Source: Undaria pinnatifida
Lineage: Eukaryota > Sar > Phaeophyceae > Laminariales > Alariaceae
Length of the DNA: 64,000 nucleotides
Direction of reading: 5' to 3'
Assembly: GCA_012845835.1 (NCBI GenBank)
Contig: JABAKD010000008.1
Location: 10,247,709-10,311,708, forward strand
Position numbers and translations under genes: made by a program. Below the pieces are notes generated by a model that did no database searches, was not told the DNA's origin, and was given only the letters and a program-made list of their open reading frames with translations. Positions 43,114 to 54,302 of the stretch are shown here, piece after piece (position 1 is the first letter of the stretch; each line of letters starts with the position of its first letter).

Positions 43114-45484
43114 TCAGTCAGAAATATTTTGACTTGAGTCAGTCAGAAACATTTTGACTTGAGTCAGTCAGAAATATTTTGACTCAAGTCAGTCAGAAAT
43201 ATTTTGACTCAAGTCAGTCAGAAATATTTTGACTTAAGTCAGTCAGAAATATTTGGACTTAAGTCAGCCAGAAACATTTTGACTCAAGTCAGTCAGAAAT
43301 ATTTTGACTGAAGCCAGTCAGAAATATTTTGACTCAAGTCATGAATTAAATCAGTCATAAATATTTTTGACTCAAGTCAGTTAGAAATATTTTGACTCAA
43401 GGCAGTCAGAAATATTTGGACTTAAGTCAGTCAGAAATAGATGACTTGAGTCAGTAAGAAATTTTTCACACAAGTCAGTCAGAAATATTTTGACTCAAGC
43501 CAGTCAGAAATATTTTGACTTGAGTCAGTCAGAAATATTTTGACTTAAGCCAGTCAGAAATATTTTGACTTGAATCAGTCAGAAATATTTTGACTTAAGC
43601 CAGTCAGAAATAAGCCAGTCAGAAATATTTTGACTCAAGTCAGTCAGAAATATTTGGTTAAGTCAGTCAGAAATATTTTGACTTGAGTCAGTCAGAAATA
43701 TCTTGACTCAAGTCAGTCAGAAATATTTTGACTCAAGTCAGTCAGAAATATTTTGACTTGAGTCAGCCAGAAATATCTTGACTTAATTCATTCAGAAATA
43801 TTTTGACTCAAGACAGTCAGAAACATTTTGACTTGAGTCAGTCAGAAACATTTTGACTTAAGTCAGTCAGAAATATTTTGACATAAGTCAGTCGGAAATA
43901 TTTTGACTTAAGTCAGTCAGAAATATTTTGACATAAGTCAGTCAGAAAAATTTTGACTCAAGTCAGTCAGAAATATTTTGACTCAAGTCAGTCAGAAATA
44001 TTTTGACTTGAGTCAGTCAGAAACATTTGGACTCAAGTCAGTCAGAAATATTTTGACTCAAGTCAGTCAGAAATATTTGGACTCAAGTCAGTCAGAAACA
44101 TTTTGACTCAAGTAGGTCGGAAATATTTTGACTGAAGCCAGTCACAAATATTTGGACTCAAGTCAGTCAGAAATATTTTGACTTGAGTCAGTCAGAAACA
44201 TTTGGACTCAAGTCAGTCAGAAATATTTTGACTCAAGTCAGTCAGAAATATTTGGTTAAGTCAGTCAGAAATATTTTGACTTGAGTCAGTCAGAAATATC
44301 TTGACTCAAGTCAGTCAGAAATATTTTGACTCAAGTCAGTCAGAAATATTTTGACTTGAGTCAGCCAGGAATATTTTGACTTAATTCATTCAGAAATATT
44401 TTGACTCAAGACAGTCAGAAACATTTTGACTTGAGTCAGTCAGAAACATTTTGACTTAAGTCAGTCAGAAATATTTTGACATAAGTCAGTCGGAAATATT
44501 TTGACTTAAGTCAGTCAGAAATATTTTGACATAAGTCAGTCAGAAAAATTTTGACTCAAGTCAGTCAGAAAAATTTTGACTCAAGTCAGTCAGAAATATT
44601 TTGACTCAAGTCAGTCAGAAATATTTTGACTTGAGTCAGTCAGAAACATTTGGACTCAAGTCAGTCAGAAACATTTGGACTCAAGTCAGTCAGAAATATT
44701 TGGACTCAAGTCAGTCAGAAACATTTTGACTCAAGTAGGTCGGAAATATTTTGACTGAAGCCAGTCAGAAATATTTGGACTCAAGTCAGTCAGAAATATT
44801 TTGACTTAAATCAGTGAGAAATATTTTGACTCAAGTCAGTCAGAAATATTTTGACTCAAGTCAGTCAGAAATATTTTGACTTGAGTCAGTCAGAAATATT
44901 TTGACTCAAGTCAGTCAGAAATATTTTGACTTGAGTCAGTGAGAAATATTTTGACTTAAGTCAGTCAGAAAATATTTTGACTTAAATCAGTCAGAAATAT
45001 TTTTACTTAAGCCAGTCAGAAATATTTGGACTTGAGTCAGTCGGAAATATTTTGACTTGAGTCAGCCAGAAATATTTTGACTTGAGTCAGTCAGAAATAT
45101 TTTGACTCAAGTCAGTCAGAAATATTTTGACTTAAGTCAGCCGGAAATATTTTGACTTATTTCAGTTTGAAATATTTTGACTCAAGTCAGTGAGAAATAT
45201 TTTGACTCAAGTCAGTCAGAAATATTTTGACTCAAGTCAGTCAGAAATATTTGGACTCAAGTCAGTCGGAAAATTTTTGACGTAAGTCAGTGAGAAATAT
45301 TTTGACTTAAGTCAGTGAGAAATATTTTGACTCAAGTCAGTCAGAAATATTTTGACTTAAATCAGTCAGAAATATTTTGACTTAAGTCAGTCAGAAATAT
45401 TGGGACTCAAGTCAGTCAGAAATATTTTGACTCAAGTCAGTCAGAAATATTTTGACTTGAGTCAGTCAGAAATATCTTGACTTA
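43114..45484. repeat. Satellite array, 25-bp monomer, about 95 copies
   Basis: The monomer can be written as TGACTYRAGTCA, then GTCAG, then AAATATTT. The 12-bp part is a palindrome when it reads TGACTTAAGTCA; the common variants TGACTCAAGTCA and TGACTTGAGTCA are reverse complements of one another. AAATATTT is a second palindrome. Shared variants (for example the shortened TATTTGGTTAAG copies at 43651 and 44249) show a higher-order repeat of about 598 bp. One further monomer lies left of the adjoining TIR element (42275-42302). The array has no open frames of note. Confidence 0.95.
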
Positions 45485-46691
45485 AAAAGACGCTATGCCA
45501 TGACGGTAGGGGCGCGCACCGATTTCTCCCTGAAGCCCCTCACTTTGAGAAGCTCCTGTACCTCACCCCAGGAAACTGATTTTGAGATAACGAAGAAAAA
45601 AAAAAACGTCTACAAGATTAAACAAAACCCCACGGTCTGGACGTCTGGGCGTATCATGCAACGATAATATTTGCAAAAAAAAGAAAAAAAAAATGAGATT
45701 CCGACGTTTTCAGGGTTATGAAGCCCAGTCACTCAGAATTACGTTTCAGCCAAAAAGTACTACAAACAGTAGCGGGTAGCTCCATTTAAGAGCACCCCGT
45801 GACAAGCCGAAACAGGCGCTCTCAACTACGCACTGATATTTGCCTGTGGTTGGCAACACACGGCTTTTAGTGTCGCGGCACATGCCGATTTGAGCGCTCT
45901 TAAGTCCCGAGTCTCTTATCTGACAAGCCGAAACAGGCGTTCTTAACTACGCACTGATCTTTATCTGCAGTTAGCAACGTATGAATTTTAGCATGGCGGG
46001 ACATGCCGATTTGATCGCTCTTAAGTCCCGAATGCTCTTATCCTGAGTGCTCATAAATCGGGGTAGCCACAGTTTTTCTATCGTACCATGCATCTGAAAC
46101 GTTACACCCCTACACATCGTGGCACGGGTCCGTATCACGCGAAACGGCGCCGGTTAGACCGCAGCGTGGAACCCAGCCCCCAACCTCCGTATACACGCGC
46201 CTTACCCTGACCCGATGCACGTGCTAAAAACGCTGTCCCGCTCTCCCCGCAGAACCCCTGTGGGCTAGGAGTGCAGCTTACGGCATCGATGCCGACACAA
46301 ACGTACGAGCGCATGCTTACACAAGTGCACAGGTCTGCGTATTTTTTTCCCATTTTTGTTGTTTCTTCGAGTTCTTGCTTCTACTCGTACCGCGCATGTA
46401 CCTGGTACGCAATACAGTAGAGCTATGTACGTTTTTAAGTACCATTAGCTTGTTTCGTTTGCTGGGTGCGATTTCCCTCCGGATACTTCGGTTTTCCTGA
46501 TTTGTGTTTTTTCTTCCACGCCAGAATTATTGGATCCCGCCTTGTAATCACGAGCAACATCAACAACCACCTCCACATCAACAGCAACCTCAACGACCAT
46601 AACCACGACCACAACCACAATAACAACCACAATGACAACAACAACAAAAACAACAACAACAACAGCCGCGTTTTACATTATCACACCTCAC
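45485..46691. other. Interval between satellite and EsV-1-7 exon
   Basis: It holds a 121-bp x 2 tandem repeat (45801-46043, starting GACAAGCCGAAACAGGCG) and (CAACNN)n repeats (46555-46670) directly inside the intron after the EsV-1-7 donor. No second EsV-1-7 exon was recognised. Confidence 0.6.
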
Positions 46692-47281
46692 CTTCGAGCA
46701 TCCAGCGGAGATACACTGATTCTTCACGTACGCATCACCGGGTACCTTGTGCAGCGAGCACCTCAACGGCGGCGTGCCGTTCGGGCCGTAGCTGGGCCCC
46801 TTAAAGCATTGGCTCTCCTCGCAATGCGTTGTTCTCAACGACCGCCTCCTCCTCCGGCGCTGCCTCCCCTCCTCTTCCACCCCCCCCCCCGTCCCGTCGA
46901 CTAGCGAGTCCAAACCATCAACCCCGAGGCGTACAGCATCCCCAGCGCCGATTAGAACCTCCAATGGGCCACCCCCACCCCCTCCTTCTCTCGCACCGAG
47001 TCCGATGCTCACATCCTCCACCGCCATGGATGGCGTTCCGATGCTAACAATATCCACCGGCATGGACGAGGGCGTACCCGCAGAGTTAGCGATGGGTACG
47101 CCGTCAGGTCCAAACACGAACCCGCCCGCAAAGCCGGAGGGGGTGGAGGCCATGCCACTGTCAGCGTGGTGGTGGTGGTGGTCCAAATTCATGTCTCCGA
47201 CCGCGTGCGGGGCTTCTTCGCCGACGGCAGCAGCAGCAGCAGCTCCAAAATCGCTGTAGATGGCTGATCTGATCATCGGTT

Positions 47282-47312
<31 letters not shown>

Positions 47313-47690
47313 GGCACCAGCATCACCAACAGCACCAACATTAGCGCCAACAGCACCAGCACCAACAGAACCAGCACCAAGACCAACATCAACAGTAGCA
47401 GCAGCAGAAACAGCACAACCTGCACCAGTACCAACACCACCAGCACTAACGGCACCAACATCAACACCACCGACACCACTACCGTCACCGCCACCATCCC
47501 CACCATCCCCAACACCAGCACTAGCAACACCAACACCAACATCACCCGTAGCCCCTCCAGCTTCTCTCACAGCCCTCGCAGCTTCCGCTACCGCCACCGC
47601 CGTCGCGCCCGCAACATCCGCCGCTGTCACCACCCCATCGCCCGACCGCCCCCCTCCCTCCCCTTTGCGGCTGCGCTTACGGTCTATCAT
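46692..47690 (-). CDS. EsV-1-7 protein with long Ala/Gly/Val-rich N-terminus, first exon
   Basis: ATG at 47690-47688 opens 333 codons ending at donor AAG|GTGAGG (intron from 46691), phase 0. The first 280 or so residues are low-complexity (Gly, Ala, Val, Asp), partly from an imprecise CAN/ACC repeat. Near the end an Arg run is followed by an EsV-1-7 motif C-EESQ-C-x15-C-SL-H and, 12 residues on, C-ISAG-C-SK, the start of a second motif cut by the intron. The split after the second Cys matches the place where the other loci seem to be interrupted. Downstream exons were not identified in 45.5-46.69 kb. The start codon could be upstream if 47690 lies inside a longer exon. Confidence 0.75.
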
Positions 47691-48677
47691 GCCGGGAAGG
47701 CGATGCCGCGAGCAGTGCGTCGGTTTCGACCCGGCATACCCATAGCCTGGATGCTTAAAACACCCCTGTTCACAAAACGACCGTCAATCGATGGCGTAGG
47801 GAGGGTGCGCGACCAAAGTATGGGGGATGGGCGAAAAACCTTCCGCCAGCTGACTTTACGTCGGCGGTTAGTGCTTAGCAAAAAAAACAGAAATATGGCG
47901 AGGGGGCGTCCGGGGGGGGCGGTCAAAACAGAGGCGCCTTTACCGGTCTTTAACCCACCAATCATACCACACGCAGTATCAAATATATGTAATAAATTCA
48001 GGTTTTTAGGCTGTTTTTTGTGTTTGGTGGGGATTTTTTTAACAAATCGCGAGAGGGCGTCGACTCAACCCAACCCTAACCCTAACCCCAACCCCAACCC
48101 AGGCTAAGGCTCCGACCCGATTGCGGCTTCGCCGCGCGTTTTGGAAAAAAACTAAGGAAACGTGCGGACCATCTCAAAAATCGAAATATATATGGTGCTT
48201 TATCTGATATGATTCGTGGGTTAAGAACATCGCAAAAGGTTATTAATAACGTCAAAACGTGCCAACGTGTGTTGCACACACCTAAATTAGGTTGCTCGGA
48301 GTGAGACGACGGTTGAGCCACGAGGGGTAAAAACATCAAACAGCAGGCGCTACTCAACACACCATGCAACAACAGACACGGACAATGATGAGTACACAGA
48401 TTTGAACGAAATTGAACACAGACGGTTTTTAAAACCGTGTCAATAAAAAATCACACGTTTTTCTTCCGTTCTAAAGCTTCACATGGGTCATACAGGGTTA
48501 GAGGTGGGGCTCGAGTCAGGGTTACGGTTAGGGCAAAACAGTTTTGAAACATATGCAAAAATGGCCATTTATAATGGCTAGGTTCTAGACCCTCCGTGCA
48601 ATCATACACTGCACAAACGTCTGTTTCAAGTATCATCTTTCAAACAACATGGTAGTATAATAGTAGTTAGTTCTCAC
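47691..48677. other. Interval with telomere-like run
   Basis: CCCTAACCCTAACCCCAACC at 48072-48091 is a short telomere-like run, too short and degenerate to be a chromosome end. No gene was recognised. Confidence 0.5.
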
Positions 48678-49262
48678 TTGGCGGTGAAGGCAGCGCGCCT
48701 TGTGAGCCACGTCCACCATGTTGAGCTCTCGGTGCGACGAGCAGAAGCGTGCTCTTAGACCGGGGTGGTTAAAGCTAGGCCGCCGGCTGCAGCCCCTGTG
48801 TTGGCATATTCTCAGGGCAGGGCCTTGCGACCGGCCGTAGCTTCCAACGTTGTACACGGAAGAGGCGTCGGCGTTGCGTTGGTGTTCCGCCGCCGCCGCC
48901 GCCGCCGCCCGTGCCCTGTGAGGCGTCACGCCTGGTCCAGTACAACTCCCTGCCGCTTGCACGGTATCATCGGCCTCGACAGGCATGACGTTCACGTAAT
49001 TAGTGGGGTGGGATGGTGGCGGTGTTGGGTGATGCAGTGTGCTGATGATGTCATCGCTAATGCCGCTGGGCATGGGGTGGGGCGGTGGCGGCGTTGTGTG
49101 GTGCAGATTGTTGATGTCGTCCGTAATGCTGTTTGGTTGGGGGCCGTCGTGCTGGTGGTCTTGGTATTGCGGTTGTTCGTGGTCTTGGTGCTGTGGCTGT
49201 TGGTGAGCGTGCTGCTGCTGCTGCTGCTGCCCCTGTGGTTGTTGTTGTTGTTGTTGTTGTGG

Positions 49263-49303
<41 letters not shown>

Positions 49304-49338
49304 GCTGTTGTTGTTGTAGTTGTTGTTGTTGTTGCTGG

Positions 49339-49422
<84 letters not shown>

Positions 49423-50017
49423 TCCTGCCGCTGCTGCTGTCGCTGCTGCTGCTGCTGCTGCAGCTGCAGCTGCTGCTCCTGCTCCTGCTCCTGCACCTGC
49501 TCCTGCATGTGCTGCTGCTGCTGCTCCTGCTCAAGTTGTGGTTGCACTAATAAATCTCCCCTTATTACTGTCTCGCGCCCTCTTGATTCACTGCCGCTTC
49601 CGCCGCCACCTCCATCTAACAACGCTTTGGAACCGAAATCGTTGACGTGCCGCAGAAACTTGCTGACGATAGCTTCCTTTGTGATGAGAGGCTGCAAAGG
49701 CTGCGGCGCGTCTAACCTCGACGTACCAGCAGCATTATCGAGGTCGCCGGCGGTTGCCTTGGTCGTTGTAGTTGTCGCAATTCCGCCGCCTTCTGCAGCA
49801 GCATCAAAACGATCCAGGTCTACATGCCCCATCAAGCTCTGAAGGACGGGTACTCCGCGCTCTTCTAAGAAGTCGACGAAGGCCTCAAGGTCCTTGTCGA
49901 CCGCCATACCTAACGGCTTTGCAACTGCTATAGTGCGCTCGCTGGTGCGTAACCCGGCCAAACCGTTCAGTTTGTCCACACTTCCACACGTCGCACAGGT
50001 ACAGTAAGCACGAAGCT
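48678..50017 (-). CDS. Gln-rich EsV-1-7 protein with N-terminal Cys cluster, internal exon
   Basis: The exon lies between acceptor TCCTAG (ending at 50018) and donor CAA|GTGAGA (intron from 48677): two bases plus 446 codons. It begins LRAYCTCATCGSVDKLNG, a Cys-x-Cys-x2-Cys cluster, followed by a leucine-rich, probably helical segment (LEAFVDFLEERGVPVLQSL). A glutamine-rich region of more than 100 residues comes next, encoded first by CAG and then by nearly pure CAA runs. Near the C-terminus is C-QHRG-C-x15-C-SS-H with NMVDVAHK, a clear EsV-1-7 motif, and then the first Cys of the next repeat. The layout suggests a DNA- or protein-binding regulator (inference). Upstream and downstream exons were not found. 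No start codon is visible before the Cys cluster. Confidence 0.8.
49205..49530. repeat. (CAA)n/(CAG)n trinucleotide run coding for poly-Gln
   Basis: On the minus strand the run begins with CAG-rich codons and then turns to nearly pure CAA. It is in frame within the EsV-1-7 exon; other frames give poly-Asn, Val and Leu artefacts. Confidence 0.9.
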
Positions 50018-51403
50018 CTAGGAAAACTTAGCACTTGCCCGAAACCAGTCGGGGTGACGGCCAGCTATAACGGCGGTGCGAGGAGCAGAGACAGTGAGTT
50101 GGATTGCTCTTTACACTCGTTGGGATTTCGGACTCGCTCTCTTAATTCAAAACCTACAGAACTGTACAGGTGCACCTTGCGCGCAGCGCGCTCGTGAGTC
50201 GGGGTTCACGACAAATGGAAGCGGTGTTGGCGACTTTGCGAGGCGTGCTTAGCTTTCTATTTTCTCAAGTTATTTTCATCTCCCTAGTTGTTACGCCTTC
50301 AAAATATGAATGAAACTCCTCCGTTTTTTTAAGCTTCAACAACATTCGTTCTTTCCTAAACCGGCCACTTTGTCCTGTGAGTATGGCCAGGGTGGAGCAC
50401 AAGAGGGCAGGAAGTCACCTCACCATTCGGCAGCTATGGGACTGAACTCTACTGTCTCAGATCGTTGTCGTAGAATTGTAGAACTGAAGAAAATCTAGCA
50501 ATTTTTAGTTGGCGTCAACTCCACGAGTGCTGACGTACTGCTAATTGGGTAGTATTGGTAATAATTTTCTGCAGCGAGGCATAGATCGGTATACCGTCCT
50601 CAGGTGGGTGGTGTAGTCTATGATGCTAGGTCCGAGAGCAGAGCTTGCTGTCCTTCTTTAGCAATCCTTACAATCATCAGCGGCAGAAGAAGCAGGTGGG
50701 TCAAAACAAATCAGGCAGGTGCCCGGGGAAGAACTTTCAATTTTCCGCAAGTTTTCCGACCCATTTTCTTGCATGACGAAAATCGATCGGATTGTGTTGG
50801 ACCGTTGTGGACTGCACGTACACATGTAATACTATATACAAGGGCTTCGCTCGCGGGCGGCTGGGCGCCGCCCGCTACGCTTGCGGAAGGAGGAATAGAC
50901 ATTCAGTAGAAAGGCGGAAAAGAAGCACAAATGGCGCAACTGGCGACTTGAAAATGCCAAGAGGTCCATATATAGTACAACGGTACAGGATAGGGACGAT
51001 TATGATTATGAGTTTGTTATTATCATCCATTCGCCCAATCCATGATGGGCAAGTCGGAGGACTTCCTTGGCATATCCTTCCACCTCTCAGGTAGCGCCTA
51101 TGTACGTCCTGTACACTTCAATAGCTCTCTCTCTAAGTCGATCATCAACAATAAATTATCGCAGTGCATAAACACCAGGCACGCGCTTGTCAAGGATAGA
51201 GACAGGAAAACTACAACTTAAGATGTAAAGGAGCGCAGTGCCAAAAAAAACATGCTGGAAGCAGGAACTTGAACGCACACACCGCAAACATGTGAAGTAC
51301 ATTTGTATTCCTGAAAGACGAAGAGCACGCATTTAGGCATAGTTCTCAAAAAACGATGCTGGTATAATAAACCACAACTTAACGTTCTATAAAGAACGTG
51401 CTG
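50018..51403. other. Gene-free interval
   Basis: No repeat family or coding frame stands out. An upstream exon of the Gln-rich EsV-1-7 gene is expected here or further right but was not found. Confidence 0.45.
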
Positions 51404-51556
51404 TCAACATTGCTTCCGAAGGAGCATGCGGGCTTGCTTGGACTCTTCCTCCTCAGCGGAGGTACCCAGCACCTTGCACTCTTGTTTTTTGTCGATGGTC
51501 TTGTGGATCTGTCCACAAACGTTGAAGCAGGGCGGGAGAACGTCGATAAGTGTCAA
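51404..51556 (-). CDS. Terminal exon of an unidentified Cys-containing protein
   Basis: This minus-strand frame runs TLIDVLPPCFNVCGQIHKT and on through KKQECKVLG and AEEEESKQARMLL to KQC and TGA at 51406-51404. Composition and codon choice look coding, and only this frame does. No good AG lies at its 5' end: it abuts, within a few bases, a repeat unit that starts near 51557. The element may have landed in the exon or in the last intron just before it. It lies downstream of the duplicated exons at 52.2 and 53.1 kb on the same strand and may end the same gene. Function unknown. Confidence 0.4.
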   Translation of the reverse strand: MTLIDVLPPCFNVCGQIHKTIDKKQECKVLGTSAEEEESKQARMLLRKQC

Positions 51557-51921
51557 GGAATTAGTGGGGTATTAGTCCGTTTGACCACTTGCACAGGTTA
51601 ACCAATAGCTTACCCAAACTAAGCCTTATAACACTCTCCCCCCCTTAAACGGCGGGATAGAAGGTCGGCCGTATATACGGGCGGACCTGTCATTTATCCA
51701 AGCCGTTTCATTTCCTGGGTAAGCCGGGGAGAGTATTTTTCAAGTTCGCCATGGGAAAATCTGAAAAAGTTTATTATGGTGGATGTGGGGATCGAACCCA
51801 CGACCCAAAAACCCATGGTCTGTCGACGACGCCATTTGTTAAGGTATTAGTGGGGTACTTTTAGTCCGTTTGACCACTTGCACAGGTTAACCAATAGCTT
51901 ACCCAAACTAAGCCTTATAAC
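51557..51921. repeat. tRNA-derived repeat, A-B-A copy
   Basis: A 75-bp block A (ATTAGTGGGGTATTAGTCCG through AAGCCTTATAAC) occurs at 51560-51632 and 51845-51921. Between them block B ends with a tRNA-like stretch on the minus strand, whose T arm GTGGG-TTCGATC-CCCAC (51787-51803) is perfect; box A is degraded. The acceptor stem does not pair, so this is not a functional tRNA gene. Confidence 0.75.
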
Positions 51922-52158
51922 ATAAGTATGTGTAAAAAAGTATTCGTACTTCTCTCCAGCAGACGTCGTAACCATCCAAATTATTGGAGCTCCTTACGCT
52001 GTTAGTAACTGTTGTGGTATTGTTGTACTTGCTCTTGGTACTTGGAAAAAGAGCCGCACTTCATAGACTATATCCGCACGCCATCCCCTAGTCTTGAGCA
52101 AGAGACATGGATGTCTCGACTCGTGACACACAGGACGCAAGATAAGAGTAGAACGTAC

Positions 52159-52326
52159 CTCGATGTCGAACGCCCTCGTGGCACCGTGGGAATGGAATGC
52201 GGGATGTATATCGAGCAAGTGGTCGCCTGCCTTCTTCAGGAGGTCACCGACCTTGATGTCGCCGGTGCACTTCGTGTTTATGTCCTCGCCGACTTGGCGG
52301 CCCTCGGCGGCTGCTTCGCAGGGATT
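52159..52326 (-). CDS. Duplicated 56-codon exon, copy 1, protein unknown
   Basis: The exon lies between acceptor TTTGCAG (ending at 52327) and donor GAG|GTACGT (intron from 52158), phase 0 at both ends. It encodes NPCEAAAEGRQVGED, CTGDIKVGDLL, DIHPAFHSHG and RAFDIE, with two Cys and an HSHG motif. I do not recognise the family. It is identical in sequence to the exon 930 bp away, inside a tandem duplication. Because the exon is symmetric (0-0), a transcript could include both copies in frame. Confidence 0.55.
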
Positions 52327-53088
52327 CTGCAAACGACAACAACGGATGGGAATACCTTGCGTTCAGTGAATGTTCAAAATAGTAAGGCCACGTAGCTGTC
52401 GTCGATTTCCAAAGTTGGAAAGGAAGTCGTACAATTTAACACTGCTGTTGTAATGAAAGCGGTCGTTTATGGGCAAAGCCCTGCCTGGTACCACAACGTT
52501 GCTAACACCTATGAAACCACCACTGGGACAGGAACGAACGGGATTCACAGTCGCAACTGGTAAGCGTAAGCCCCGGTATATTGCTATATAAGGCCTACCG
52601 GCGGAATACCGACAACGAAGGGTAAGAGACAGTACCTGCTGTATATATTGTTCGGTACTACTCTATTACTGCTGCTATCAACACTATTACGACCGACGTG
52701 TACTGCGATTCCTGAAGAGGTTGCGCACCCTACTTGTACTCGTTAATACAAAGAGTTCATGTGGTTGTATGAAAAATGAGTAACAGTAGTAGTACACCGC
52801 GTCACTACATGAACAACTCGCTAACCCCAATCACGGGACTGCTCTCCAGCATCGCCCAGGTTAACTTCAGCTTCTGTTTACTGCTATATATCAACCTCCA
52901 GTGTGTACTGCTATTGGAGCTCCTTTCGCTGTTAGTAATTGTTGTGGTATTGTTGTACTTGCTCTTGGTACTTGGAAAAAGAGCCGCACTTCATAGACTA
53001 TATCCGCACGCCATCCCCTAGTCTTGAGCAAGAGACATGGATGTCTCGACTCGTGACACACAGGACGCAAGATAAGAGTGGAACGTAC

Positions 53089-53256
53089 CTCGATGTCGAA
53101 CGCCCTCGTGGCACCGTGGGAATGGAATGCGGGATGTATATCGAGCAAGTGGTCGCCTGCCTTCTTCAGGAGGTCACCGACCTTGATGTCGCCGGTGCAC
53201 TTCGTGTTTATGTCCTCGCCGACTTGGCGGCCCTCGGCGGCTGCTTCGCAGGGATT
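53089..53256 (-). CDS. Duplicated 56-codon exon, copy 2, protein unknown
   Basis: Same exon as at 52159-52326, with the same acceptor and donor; I found no difference within the exon. One difference (G for A) lies a few bases into the intron beyond the donor. In minus-strand order it comes before copy 1. The exon at 54303 ends in phase 1, which does not match this phase-0 start, so another exon or a separate gene must be assumed. Confidence 0.55.
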
Positions 53257-53924
53257 CTGCAAACGACAACAACGGATGGGAATACCTTGCGTTCAGTGAA
53301 TGTTCAAAATAGTAAGGCCACGTAGCTGTCGTCGATTTCCAAAGTTGGAAAGGAAGTCGTACAATTTAACACTGCTGTTGTAATGAAAGCGGTCGTTTAT
53401 GGGCAAAGCCCTGCCTGGTACCACAACGTTGCTAACACCTATGAAACCACCACTGGGACAGGAACGAACGGGATTCACAGCAGTCGCAACTGGTAAGCGT
53501 AAGCCCCGGTATACTGCTATATAAGGCCTACCGGCGGAATACCGACAACGAAGGGTAAGAGACAGTACCTGCTATATATATTGTTCGGTACTACTCTATT
53601 ACTGCTGCTATCAACACTATTACGACCGACGTGTACTGCGATTCCTGAAGAGGTTGCGCACCCTACTTGTACTCGTTAATACAAAGAGTTCATGTGGTTG
53701 TATGAAAAATGAGTAACAGTAGTAGTACACCGCGTCACTACATGAACAACTCGCTAACCCCAATCACGGGACTGCTCTCCAGCATCACCCAGGTTAACTT
53801 CAGCTTCTGTTTACTGCTATACATCAACCTCCAGTGTGTACTGCGACTGGTGCTGAGGTATCATGCTGCTGTGTTATTTATTACTGCATGGACCATTTTT
53901 AACTTTTACAACCCTGGCTGACCC

Positions 53925-54295
53925 CCGTGATGAGACTTGCCCGTTTTCATTGCGTCTTACATGTATAGATACCACGTAGTCGTAGTCGTACATCCAAAAC
54001 GTGTGTTTATATCACAGCACAAAGCGTCACTGCATGAACCACTTGTTCAACCCCCGCTTACCCCGATGACGGGACTGCCCCGTACTCGTAGTCGTACATA
54101 CATGAAGTAAGTGTGTTTGGCTGTACGTATGAAACAGAAATCGCATCACACAGCGTCACTGCAAAGGTCTACTCGTAGACCTGAGTACTTGTACAATTCC
54201 CGCTTACACCGCGATGACGGGACTGCCCCGTACACGTATCATACTCGTACATGCAAAAGTGTGTTTGTACGCATGAAAAAGAAATCACAACATGT
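53925..54295. repeat. Degenerate tandem repeat, ~120 bp x 3
   Basis: CGATGACGGGACTGCCCCGT, ACTCGTAGTCGTACAT, GTGTGTTTG and CAGCGTCACTGCA recur in order three times, with the first copy diverged. Confidence 0.75.
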
Positions 54296-54302
54296 AACTC
54301 AC

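Larger units (their letters stand above)
51985..53845. repeat. 930-bp tandem duplication, nearly identical copies
   Basis: The first copy runs 51985-52915 and the second 52916-53845, both starting GGAGCTCCTT. Only scattered substitutions and one 3-bp insertion (CAG at 53480) were seen. Each copy holds the 56-codon minus-strand exon. High identity implies recent origin or ongoing gene conversion; an assembly artefact is also possible. Confidence 0.9.

Noticed and set aside
43114-45484. CRISPR-like array
   Set aside because: It is a continuous tandem satellite with no unique spacers, in a eukaryotic genome.
47693-47745. Plus-strand start of an EsV-1-7 gene (MPGRRCREQC)
   Set aside because: Cys spacing is x3, not x4, and the frame stops soon after without further motif residues; it lies opposite the start of a supported minus-strand exon.
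49133-49645. Val/Ala-rich plus-strand frame of 170 codons
   Set aside because: It is antisense to the Gln tract of the EsV-1-7 exon.
51780-51838. Functional tRNA gene on the minus strand
   Set aside because: The T arm is perfect, but acceptor and anticodon stems do not pair and the sequence is repeated as part of a larger element.
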